From assembly GCF_001747095.1 (NCBI RefSeq), contig NZ_MDGP01000001.1:1719001-1783000 (forward strand): a stretch of 64,000 nt of DNA. The letters run 5' to 3'. Positions 8,794-16,684 of this stretch are shown here, in pieces. The translations under genes were made by a program, and so were the position numbers. The notes beneath the pieces were generated by a model. That model saw nothing but the letters and a program-made list of their open reading frames with translations, was not told the DNA's origin and ran no database searches. This stretch comes from Roseivirga sp. 4D4. Lineage in GTDB: Bacteria > Bacteroidota > Bacteroidia > Cytophagales > Cyclobacteriaceae. Every line of letters starts with the position of its first letter. Within the stretch, counting starts at the first letter, position 1.

Positions 8794-9660
8794 TTAGAAG
8801 AGCACACCTTTGGACATCAGATCCGCCCTATTTTCCAACAGCTCATCCAAAGAAGAAGACATTTCGAGTTGTTCTAAGAGTTTGTCCGTTTCTTCCAATG
8901 ACATTCTTTCAGGCATCAACCTATTTCCACTTCTTTCCGCCTGTCTCTCCATTTGTTTCCTACGCTCACGAGCCGTTCTTTTAGCATAAGTAGCCAGTGC
9001 GGCACCGACCACAACCACAGCACCAACTACCAACGCCACTGCTCCCCATAACATCTTAGGTTCGCTTCCAATTCGTAATTCGGATACATCACCTGATACT
9101 TTACGATTTACCGCTTGCTCAAAAAGTGAAAATTCAGGCTGTCTAATTAGAATCAAGCATTCCAATAACTCACTAGACTCATCCTTTACAAAAAGATCCA
9201 AATCAAATTTATCCACGTCCAAATCACCTCCACTAAAAGGAATAAACATACCGACAGCATCTAGACTTTCAAATATTTGCATCCCGGCTATGAACTTGTG
9301 TTTGTTGTAACTAACCTCTGCCAAGACAGGAATATCTGAAAGATGTTGAGGCTGTGTTTTTTTGCTACCTTCGATTACATTGGTAAAATCTGCATTGACT
9401 CTACCAAGTATGCCATCCATTTGTCCGTAGTTCCCGAGTATTAATTCTTCCTTAATACGGGAAAGGATATCGGATTCCTTTCTGGCCAAAACGACACATA
9501 TTTGCCCTGCTAAAAAGTGTGAGTAACCACCTTCAGGAAAGGTGACATTAATGACTTCCGGAGTTGAATTTACAGGAGTTCTTTTGTCGGTTTCTAGAAA
9601 ATACTGGTCCAATCCCTGAATCAACAAATCCCGATCTACTTGACTTGATAATTTCATCAT
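8794..9660 (-). CDS. Unrecognised protein with one GA/V-rich membrane helix; first gene of Sdp-like operon
   Basis: I do not recognise this 288-residue protein. Residues 1-200 look soluble and acidic, with no signal peptide. Residues 205-226 form a single, unusually Gly/Ala/Val-rich hydrophobic segment (WGAVALVVGAVVVVGAALAT). A strongly basic stretch follows (KRTARERRKQ), then an acidic amphipathic tail. It is the promoter-proximal gene of the operon with the SdpA-like and SdpB-like genes. By analogy it could be the substrate or an immunity/sensor partner, but it lacks the signal peptide and cysteine pair of SdpC, so no function is assigned. Two adjacent ATG codons (9660, 9657) are possible starts. 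Confidence 0.6.
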   Translation of the reverse strand: MMKLSSQVDRDLLIQGLDQYFLETDKRTPVNSTPEVINVTFPEGGYSHFLAGQICVVLARKESDILSRIKEELILGNYGQMDGILGRVNADFTNVIEGSKKTQPQHLSDIPVLAEVSYNKHKFIAGMQIFESLDAVGMFIPFSGGDLDVDKFDLDLFVKDESSELLECLILIRQPEFSLFEQAVNRKVSGDVSELRIGSEPKMLWGAVALVVGAVVVVGAALATYAKRTARERRKQMERQAERSGNRLMPERMSLEETDKLLEQLEMSSSLDELLENRADLMSKGVLF

Positions 9661-9895
9661 AACAGTGTGGTTTAAAGAGACTTAATTTAAGTATAGCCTG
9701 ATTAAAAATAAAAAAGTATTCTCATTTATCAAATTGAAAATCCATCCACTTTCAAAACGGATATGCACTCATTTAGCCTCAAGACTGAGAACCATCAACT
9801 ATTCTGAACATTTAAAGAATACTAATAAAAAAGGGGTGCTAATAAGATTTCATCTTTCCTTCTTTTGATCGAACTTAGTCTCCAAAAAAGAATCT

Positions 9896-11518
9896 ATGAC
9901 AATTTCAGGGCAAATTATAGACGTTAGAAATAGAAGAATTTATAAAGGAGAAATTCAGGTCTCTGAGAATCGAATAATCTCAATTGAAGAGAAGGACGAT
10001 GTGGAAGATCAATACATCTTACCCGGCTTTATAGATGCTCATGTACATGTGGAGAGCTCTATGTTGGTGCCTTCAGAGTTTGCACGTCTTGCAGTGGTTC
10101 ACGGTACCGTTGCCACGGTATCGGACCCTCATGAGATTGGGAATGTGATGGGTGTTGAAGGCGTTGAATACATGATTGAGAATGGCAAACAGGTGAATTT
10201 CAAGTTTAATTTTGGTGCTCCGTCTTGCGTACCAGCCACAACCTTTGAAACAGCCGGAGCAGAAATAAGCCCTGAACAAGTAGAATATCTGCTACAAAAG
10301 CCCGAGGTGAAGTATTTAGCGGAGATGATGAACTGGCCTGGTGTACTATTCAATGATAAGGTAGTTTATGAAAAGCTTGACATCGCTAAAAAACTGGGTA
10401 AGCCCATTGACGGTCATGCACCTGGTTTAAGAGGTGATCAAGCCGAACAATATATTAAGGCTGGCATCTCTACCGATCACGAATGCTTCACCGCAGATGA
10501 AGCGAGAGATAAGCTAAAGCATGGAATGAAAATAGCCATCCGTGAAGGTTCTGCTGCTAAGAATTTCGATGCTTTGGTTGAGTTATTCGGAGAAGCACCT
10601 GAAATGCTCATGTTCTGCTCGGACGATAAACACCCTGACAACCTTGTGGAGAGCCACATTGACGATATGGTCAAAAGAACACTTGCCAAGGGTTATGACC
10701 TTTTTGATGTGCTTCAGGCAGCCTGCATCACTCCTATCGATCATTATAACTTAGACGTTGGGGCACTTCAGGTTGGTGACTATGCAGATTTTATAGTGGT
10801 AAATAGTCTTGAAGACTTTGCCATTCAATCCACTTACATCAATGGGGAGTTGGTAGCCGAAAACGGGAAGAGTCATATATCGAGGGTTAACAATGCGGTC
10901 ATCAACCAATTCAATTGTGATCCAATATCGATTGAATCCATTCGGGTGAAAGCTACCTCTGACAAGGTGAATGTCATTGAAGCATTAGATGGCCAACTGA
11001 TTACCAATTGTCTGGAATTAGAAACACGAAGGGACGAAAATGGCTTTGCGATATCAGATATAGTTCAAGACATGTTAAAAATGGTGGTAGTCAATAGATA
11101 CAATAATGCTGACCCTGCCATTGCCTTTATCAAGAACTTCAATTTAAAAGAGGGTGCTTTGGCATCCTCTGTGGGACACGATTCCCATAATATCATTGCC
11201 GTTGGCGTTGATGATGCATCAATTACTAAAGCGATTAACATAATAATTGAAGCAAAAGGTGGTGTAAGTGCAGTTGCTAAAAATAAAGAACAAGTCCTCC
11301 CCCTACCCGTAGCCGGAATTATGTCTGCCGAAGATGGTTATGAAATAGCTGACGCTTATACAAAAATCGACCAAATGACTAAAAAAATGGGGAGTTCGCT
11401 GACTTCTCCATTCATGACACTCTCCTTTATGGCGCTTTTAGTTATACCTAATTTAAAGCTTAGCGACAAGGGTCTATTCGATGGAAAAAACTTCGAGTTT
11501 AAGCCTCTATTTGACTAG
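9896..11518 (+). CDS. ade: Adenine deaminase
   Basis: An amidohydrolase-superfamily enzyme that converts adenine to hypoxanthine and ammonia in purine salvage. The metal-site motif FIDAHVHVESSM (H49, H51, E53) and the following SDPHEIGNVMG are diagnostic. Later metal-site and active-site segments are GHAPGL, TDHECFTADEA and CSDDKHPDN. The C-terminal cap has SVGHDSHN and AGIMS. At 540 residues it has the usual length. It stands alone on the plus strand, divergent from the Sdp-like operon, with a 235-bp gap that shows no clear promoter box. Confidence 0.95.
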   Translation: MTISGQIIDVRNRRIYKGEIQVSENRIISIEEKDDVEDQYILPGFIDAHVHVESSMLVPSEFARLAVVHGTVATVSDPHEIGNVMGVEGVEYMIENGKQVNFKFNFGAPSCVPATTFETAGAEISPEQVEYLLQKPEVKYLAEMMNWPGVLFNDKVVYEKLDIAKKLGKPIDGHAPGLRGDQAEQYIKAGISTDHECFTADEARDKLKHGMKIAIREGSAAKNFDALVELFGEAPEMLMFCSDDKHPDNLVESHIDDMVKRTLAKGYDLFDVLQAACITPIDHYNLDVGALQVGDYADFIVVNSLEDFAIQSTYINGELVAENGKSHISRVNNAVINQFNCDPISIESIRVKATSDKVNVIEALDGQLITNCLELETRRDENGFAISDIVQDMLKMVVVNRYNNADPAIAFIKNFNLKEGALASSVGHDSHNIIAVGVDDASITKAINIIIEAKGGVSAVAKNKEQVLPLPVAGIMSAEDGYEIADAYTKIDQMTKKMGSSLTSPFMTLSFMALLVIPNLKLSDKGLFDGKNFEFKPLFD

Positions 11519-11547
11519 TGAACTAATACCATAGTTGATTTCTGGCA

Positions 11548-11555
11548 TATTTTTG
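11548..11555 (+). promoter_or_regulatory. -7 box upstream of first TPR gene
   Basis: TATTTTTG matches TAnnTTTG and lies 34 bp before the ATG at 11590. No good -33 element is seen at the normal distance. Confidence 0.35.
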
Positions 11556-11589
11556 GCTAACTTCTAAGCGAACCTTAAATTAAAATGCC

Positions 11590-12879
11590 ATGAGAGTTAA
11601 GTATATCTTTCTATTCATTCTGGCTATAACATATTCAAGTGCGTTAGCACAGGATGTCACAGAACAAGAAATAAAGAATAATTATGCTATCGCGAGCGAT
11701 AACATGGATTATAAGAAATATAACGAGGCTATTCCAGCCCTAAATTGGTTGCTCAAGAATGCTCCATCCTTTTCCCAGAGTGTTCAAGATTGGTCCATCC
11801 AAGTTTTTGAGACCATCGCAAACGAGACTGGAGATAAACAACGGAAATTGGTTCTTTTAGACTCCATGTTAATCGCTTTCGAATCCAAAAGAGAGTACTT
11901 CGGCCTAAGTGATTTGGCAAAGAATAAACTCGCTTTTCGTTACTATAAGTATTTCAGAAACAGTCCTGAGAAATATGAGGAAGCTTATGAAGCCTTTGTA
12001 GATGTGTTCAAAAAGCCTGAAACGGTGATTAACAACAACTTGGTACCATACATCTATATGGCGAAGCAATATGACGCTGCCAACAAAACGCTATCTATTG
12101 ATCAGAAGAATAAGATCTATGATGACATACAGGGCGAGGTGGCAACAAGGAAGGCCAATAACGGTAACGCTTCGAGGTTAGATAATTACATGTCTAACGT
12201 TGACAACCTCTATATAAGGTTGCTTGGAGATGATATCTCTTGTGATGCCATGACTCGACTTGCTGGTGGTTTAAGCCGAAGCGATAGCGTAAAAGTATCG
12301 AAGCGACTTATGAGCATCACTTTAGATACTAAATGTGGCCGGACTACCGAATATGAAAAAGCTTTGGGCATATTGGCGCGTAATGAGCCAAATCCTGGCC
12401 TATTCAAAATCTTGGCGCAGTATAGTGCTGTTGACAAGAAGTACAAGGAAGCCATATCTTACTACCAGAAAGCGCTAGCTTTAGAAGTTGACGATGTAAA
12501 GAAAGCGAACATCTACTTCGATATTGCTCAGCTCTATTACATCGATATGGATAAGCCTGCGGCCAGAAAGAATGCACTAGCTTCCATTGAACTTGACCCA
12601 AAAGGCTCTGCTAAAGCTTACTCTTTTATAGGTAACCTGTACATGAGTAGCTTTAACGAGTGTTCTGAAGGAAATAACCCGGTAGAAGACAGAGCGGTAT
12701 TCTTTGTGGCGTACGAAATGTTTGAAAAGGCCAAAGATGTTGCTGGTATGGAAGAGGCACAAAAGCAGTTTCCTACCAAATCTGAAGCATTTAATCATAA
12801 CATGATAGCTGGCGATGCAATCAGTGTCGGCTGTTGGATTAATGCAAAAACTAAAGTGAGAACACGCTCTAGTAACTAA
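11590..12879 (+). CDS. Exported TPR-repeat protein, paralogue A
   Basis: The 429-residue protein starts with a signal peptide (residues 1-20, ending SSALA before Q). It is rich in helical repeats; clear TPR units lie near residues 270-350 (YKEAISYYQKALALEVDD, then KANIYFDIAQLYY). The C-terminus is AISVGCWINAKTKVRTRSSN. The next gene encodes a paralogue with the same layout and the same SVGCW end, so the pair arose by tandem duplication. The role is unknown; periplasmic or outer-membrane-associated scaffolding is plausible. Confidence 0.8.
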   Translation: MRVKYIFLFILAITYSSALAQDVTEQEIKNNYAIASDNMDYKKYNEAIPALNWLLKNAPSFSQSVQDWSIQVFETIANETGDKQRKLVLLDSMLIAFESKREYFGLSDLAKNKLAFRYYKYFRNSPEKYEEAYEAFVDVFKKPETVINNNLVPYIYMAKQYDAANKTLSIDQKNKIYDDIQGEVATRKANNGNASRLDNYMSNVDNLYIRLLGDDISCDAMTRLAGGLSRSDSVKVSKRLMSITLDTKCGRTTEYEKALGILARNEPNPGLFKILAQYSAVDKKYKEAISYYQKALALEVDDVKKANIYFDIAQLYYIDMDKPAARKNALASIELDPKGSAKAYSFIGNLYMSSFNECSEGNNPVEDRAVFFVAYEMFEKAKDVAGMEEAQKQFPTKSEAFNHNMIAGDAISVGCWINAKTKVRTRSSN

Positions 12880-12940
12880 CACTCAACTATATTTGTAATA
12901 GTCATTCAACCTGGCAAAACCTTAAACTCTAATTAAGCGT

Positions 12941-12962
12941 TTGCTTTTCGATAGAAAAGCAA
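12941..12962. repeat. Perfect 9-bp inverted repeat with GATA loop
   Basis: TTGCTTTTC-GATA-GAAAAGCAA lies between the two TPR genes. No T run follows on either strand, so it does not look like a standard terminator. It could be an mRNA hairpin or an operator ahead of the second gene. Confidence 0.5.
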
Positions 12963-13006
12963 CAATTTGTTAACCATTTGAACGAAGGCGACTGCCCGTT
13001 TGCTTG

Positions 13007-13014
13007 TACATTTG
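13007..13014 (+). promoter_or_regulatory. -7 box upstream of second TPR gene
   Basis: TACATTTG fits TAnnTTTG and lies 58 bp before the ATG at 13073. A TTTG at 12977-12980 is too far upstream for an ideal -33 element. Confidence 0.35.
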
Positions 13015-13072
13015 TGCCCAATTATTTTGGCCAGAGGTAGCAAGCCATGAACTGGCAGAAAAAACAATAAAA

Positions 13073-14389
13073 ATGAAATATTTGAAACGCTTAATGCTTG
13101 GATTAATTCTGATCCAATCATTTCAATTACAAGGACAACAATTAAAAATGCCAGCAGATGCTGAGCTCGCGGCAGAAGCCTCAAGAAGGTTTGCCATATC
13201 GGTCGATGCCATATCAATAGATAAGTATAGAGAATCGGCCAACGCTCTTCACTGGTTGATGACCAATGTTCCAGATCTTTATGATGGCCTTTACATTAAT
13301 GCTTACAAGGCATATGAGGAGTTAGCAAATGCTGCGCCCAATGAAGAACAAAAAAATATGTTTCTCGACTCGATGATACTTTCTTACAACAAAAAGGAAG
13401 AAATCTTCGGCTTATCCGATAGAGAGAAAAATAACAAAGCCTATCGCTATTACAAATACTGGAAGTCCGATAAATCAAGAATTGGTGCTGGTATGGAGGC
13501 ATATAAGGTTGTTTACGAAGCCCCGAATAGTGTCATTAATAATAACATTGTCTCTTATATGGATATGGTTAGAAGGTACAGAGCTTACGGCAACGACTTT
13601 TCTAACGAAGAGGTAATCGATGTGTACAGCAAGGTCATGAACGTTATCGAAATCAAAGCCGCTGGTGGAGAAGATGCTGCTAAACTTGATAGATATAAAG
13701 CTGCAGTGAATGGGCTTTTGACTCAAGTAATGGGTGACGACCTCAACTGTGAATTTATAGAGCAGAACCTTGCCCCTCCTTTGGATCTGGGAGATGACTT
13801 GACGCTCGCAAAAAAGGTCTTTGGCCTACTACTGGAAAGAGGCTGTGGCGACAACCGCTATATTGAAATTGCTGCGAAGATTATTCAAAAGCAGGAACCT
13901 ACAGAAGGAATTGCCAAAGTGCTTGCGCAAAGAGCATTTGGAAACAAAGACTACGAGAATGCTTCTGCATTTTACATGGAGGCACTTAACCTTTCGACAG
14001 ACAACGAAAAGAAGGCTGATCTTCAGATGAATATTGCACAACTAAATCTAGCGCAAGGTAAGAAAGGTGAAGCAAGAGCTGCCGCCAGAGAAGCTGCAAA
14101 ACTTGACCCTTCTAAGGCCAGTGAGGCCCTGACCTACATTGCAAACATGTACATGAACAGCTTTGATGATTGCTCCAAAAAGCAAAGTCAAATAGACGAC
14201 AGAGCGATTTTTATGGCGGCCTATGATTTGTACCAGAGGGCTGGAAATGCACAAGGCATGGCGGAAGCAAAAAAGCAGTTCCCTACCGTTTCCGATGTAT
14301 TCACGGCAAATAAGAAAGAGGGTGAAACCATTAGTGTAGGTTGCTGGATTGGCGGATCCACCACGATCAAAACCAGACCAAGTAACTAA
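13073..14389 (+). CDS. Exported TPR-repeat protein, paralogue B
   Basis: The product has 438 residues from the ATG at 13073, which directly opens a signal peptide (MKYLKRLMLGLILIQSFQLQGQ). The frame is open upstream to a TTG at 13004, but that would bury the signal sequence and overlap the -7 box. It matches the preceding gene along its length, for example VINNNIVSYMDM versus VINNNLVPYIYM, and ends TISVGCWIGGSTTIKTRPSN. TPR-like units are densest in the C-terminal third. The TAA overlaps the next gene's ATG by one base, so the two are translationally coupled. Confidence 0.82.
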   Translation: MKYLKRLMLGLILIQSFQLQGQQLKMPADAELAAEASRRFAISVDAISIDKYRESANALHWLMTNVPDLYDGLYINAYKAYEELANAAPNEEQKNMFLDSMILSYNKKEEIFGLSDREKNNKAYRYYKYWKSDKSRIGAGMEAYKVVYEAPNSVINNNIVSYMDMVRRYRAYGNDFSNEEVIDVYSKVMNVIEIKAAGGEDAAKLDRYKAAVNGLLTQVMGDDLNCEFIEQNLAPPLDLGDDLTLAKKVFGLLLERGCGDNRYIEIAAKIIQKQEPTEGIAKVLAQRAFGNKDYENASAFYMEALNLSTDNEKKADLQMNIAQLNLAQGKKGEARAAAREAAKLDPSKASEALTYIANMYMNSFDDCSKKQSQIDDRAIFMAAYDLYQRAGNAQGMAEAKKQFPTVSDVFTANKKEGETISVGCWIGGSTTIKTRPSN

Positions 14390-14667
14390 TGAGCAGCGAC
14401 AGAATACTTCAAGAGTTAAGAGAGAAGATTGACGAGCTCATTGACAAGGCCAAGGACGCCAGTGAGGAAGTGCGTGAAGAAATGGAAGAAACCATTGAAG
14501 CCTTAAAGGTCCAAAGAGATAAGCTCGAAGAGAAGATCAGTGACTTTAAATTAAAAAATGAGCCAAAGATTGAAGAGGCCAAACACCATTTAAAGTCTGC
14601 GGCTGAAGAAATCGAACAAGCCTTTAAAAAATTGTTCCGTAAAGGCCCTGGAGCTGAAGAGCTCTGA
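14389..14667 (+). CDS. Small charged coiled-coil protein
   Basis: The 92-residue product is almost entirely an amphipathic, highly charged helix (heptads such as LREKIDELIDKAKDA and LKVQRDKLEEKISDFKLK). It has no signal peptide and no membrane segment. Its start overlaps the stop of the exported TPR gene, and a strong terminator follows, so it is the last gene of that unit. The function is not known. Confidence 0.7.
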   Translation: MSSDRILQELREKIDELIDKAKDASEEVREEMEETIEALKVQRDKLEEKISDFKLKNEPKIEEAKHHLKSAAEEIEQAFKKLFRKGPGAEEL

Positions 14668-14691
14668 TAATACTATTCGCAATGACCAAGA

Positions 14692-14721
14692 AGCCCTAAC
14701 CGTATGATTAGGGCTTTTTTT
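14692..14721 (+). terminator. Rho-independent terminator
   Basis: An 8-bp stem AGCCCTAA/TTAGGGCT with an 8-base loop is followed by seven T residues. It ends the transcript carrying the TPR and coiled-coil genes. Confidence 0.88.
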
Positions 14722-14748
14722 ATTGAATGGATCGCTATATCTTCGATT

Positions 14749-15225
14749 ATGGCAATGACAAAGACAGAGAAACTCTCGCAATTCGTACTCGTCATTATTG
14801 CATTATGTGCGGTTTTGGTTAGCGTATGGCAAGGAAGAATTTCACAAAGACAGTTAGAGATAAGCCAAGAACACAACCGACTTACCGTAAAACCCTATAT
14901 CGACATTACTCGATTTACAAACAGCAGTGATAAAACGTTGGAAGTCAAAGTTTCAAATCAAGGTTATGGGCCAGCTATTATCAACTCTTTCGAGCTTATC
15001 TATGATGGAAAGGCTTACAGTGACTGGAACAGCGTGTTGGGTGAAGCAGGTGAAGGAGGAAACATAAGGTACCTCAATAATTATAGTGAAGGTTCTTTGA
15101 TTGCCTCCGGTAAGGAGCAAGTATTAATGAGACTGGAGACTGATTTCAACAATAAAAACATCACTATTAAGATCGAATATAAGTCAATTTATAACGAGGA
15201 AGATTCGATAGAATTCACATTCTAA
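14749..15225 (+). CDS. Membrane-anchored protein of unknown function, tandem paralogue 1
   Basis: The 158-residue product has a single N-terminal membrane helix (after MAMTKTEKLSQ: FVLVIIALCAVLVSVWQ), a short charged linker (RISQRQLEISQEHNRL) and a beta-rich domain. The start at 14749 is chosen because it aligns with the paralogue's start; an earlier ATG at 14704 lies inside the terminator. The domain has the core NQGYGPAIINSFELIYDGKAY, shared with the next gene. The layout suggests a sensor or scaffold domain outside or inside the inner membrane. Function unknown. Confidence 0.7.
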   Translation: MAMTKTEKLSQFVLVIIALCAVLVSVWQGRISQRQLEISQEHNRLTVKPYIDITRFTNSSDKTLEVKVSNQGYGPAIINSFELIYDGKAYSDWNSVLGEAGEGGNIRYLNNYSEGSLIASGKEQVLMRLETDFNNKNITIKIEYKSIYNEEDSIEFTF

Positions 15226-15247
15226 AATTCACCTAAAAAGCTAAGAG

Positions 15248-15712
15248 ATGTCCATGTCAAAGTCAGAAAAGCTCACTCAATTTCTAGTGATGATCGTTGC
15301 CGTTTGTGCCGTAGTAGTCTCGGTCTGGCAAGTAAGAATTTCTCAACAGCACAATAAGCTTAGCGTGATGCCTTATCTCGACTTCTTTTCCGGATGGGCT
15401 AGTGATAGCACATGGCGACTGACCCTCATGAATGAAGGTATCGGGCCAGCTATCATCAAATCCACCGAATTGACATATGACGAAAAAGTGTATACGCATT
15501 GGGACGCGGTTTTAGATGCAGCCAATATTAGAGACAGACGGGTTAACTCGACAAATGTTGGTAATGATTCTCCATTTAAGATTGACAAGGAGATTGTGTT
15601 TCTCGAAATAAAGAATGACCCATTGAATCCGGTGACCTTCGGCATAGATGTGCTTATTAGGTACACTTCTATCTATGGCGGTGAGATTCAGGAATTAACC
15701 ATCGGTTTTTAG
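15248..15712 (+). CDS. Membrane-anchored protein of unknown function, tandem paralogue 2
   Basis: The 154-residue product is a paralogue of the gene 22 bp upstream, with the same anchor (SEKLTQFLVMIVAVCAVVVSVWQ) and the same core (NEGIGPAIIKSTELTYDEKVY). The linker is shorter, lacking the RQLEISQ segment. Both domains end in a short YKSIY/YTSIYGGE strand region. Tandem duplication is clear; function is not. Confidence 0.7.
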   Translation: MSMSKSEKLTQFLVMIVAVCAVVVSVWQVRISQQHNKLSVMPYLDFFSGWASDSTWRLTLMNEGIGPAIIKSTELTYDEKVYTHWDAVLDAANIRDRRVNSTNVGNDSPFKIDKEIVFLEIKNDPLNPVTFGIDVLIRYTSIYGGEIQELTIGF

Positions 15713-15789
15713 ATAATCGGGGTAAAAATGATCGGATTTTCCTTTTCAACCCCTCCTATGTGATAAGTTTACCTCACAACAATTGAATT

Positions 15790-16677
15790 ATGAGGCAAAC
15801 AACATTACTTACTTTTCTACTATTCATTGCTATTCAAACCTTTGGTCAAGACTTAAGGCAGACAGCCTTAGATCAATATAACAAGCAAGATTTTAAAGCA
15901 GCTGCCAAGACTTACCAGCAGTACCTCAAAGAAAACGAGGGGGATTCTCTTGATTGGTATAATTTGGCAGTTAGCAGTGCGAGAATATCGGATCATGTTG
16001 AGGCTTTGGACTATTTCAAAGAGGCAAAGAAACACAACTTCCCTCCCGCCTTCATATCCTTCGGTATGGCAAAGTCATATGCAGCTCTTAAAGAAGAGAC
16101 CAAAATGATTGAAGTACTCAACGAAGGAGCAGGTAATGGTCTTAATGCGATTGCTCTCTTAAAAAACGACCCTGCGTTCGAAGCATACCAGTCTTCTACT
16201 GGTTTTATGGAAGTCCTAAAAAAGGTCGAGCAAAATGCCTATCCCTGCTTAGGAAGTGCTAACTATCGGCATTTTGATTTCTGGATTGGAGAGTGGGATG
16301 TACTGGTTAACGGAAGAAAAGTAGGTGATAATTCAATCACCATGGCAAAAGGTGGCTGTGCTATTCATGAGAATTATACCACCGCAGGAAACTATGCTGG
16401 ACAAAGCATTAACTTCTTTGACCCAATAGACAAGAAATGGCACCAGCACTGGGTAGGAAGTGGCGGTGACGTTTACAATTACCTGGAAACCAAAAGAGAA
16501 TCAGGATTGCTTCAGTTTCAAAGCAAATTCATGGGGCCCACTGGTAATATTTCACTTTCTAGACTCACTTTCACGTTGAATGACGATGGCACCGTTCGTC
16601 AACTGTTTGAAGGCTCTACAGATGAAGGAAAAACCTGGACTCCAAGCTTTGATGGTTTATATAGAAAGAAGAAGTAA
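15790..16677 (+). CDS. Exported protein with TPR region and DUF1579-like domain
   Basis: The 295-residue product has a signal peptide (residues 1-19, ending TFG before QD). Residues 25-110 hold two TPR-like units (LDQYNKQDFKAAAKTYQQYL, then LDWYNLAVSSARISDHVEAL). From residue 158 comes a lipocalin-like or DUF1579-like domain that starts FDFWIGEWDVLVNG and ends TWTPSFDGLYRKKK. The combination is common in Bacteroidota; the ligand or role is unknown. The gene converges on the last permease gene with only 7 bp between stops. Confidence 0.75.
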   Translation: MRQTTLLTFLLFIAIQTFGQDLRQTALDQYNKQDFKAAAKTYQQYLKENEGDSLDWYNLAVSSARISDHVEALDYFKEAKKHNFPPAFISFGMAKSYAALKEETKMIEVLNEGAGNGLNAIALLKNDPAFEAYQSSTGFMEVLKKVEQNAYPCLGSANYRHFDFWIGEWDVLVNGRKVGDNSITMAKGGCAIHENYTTAGNYAGQSINFFDPIDKKWHQHWVGSGGDVYNYLETKRESGLLQFQSKFMGPTGNISLSRLTFTLNDDGTVRQLFEGSTDEGKTWTPSFDGLYRKKK

Positions 16678-16684
16678 ACTATTC

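Noticed and set aside
14704..14748. Longer N-terminus for the membrane-anchored protein at 14749
   Set aside because: The earlier ATG lies inside a terminator and the added residues are missing in the tandem paralogue.
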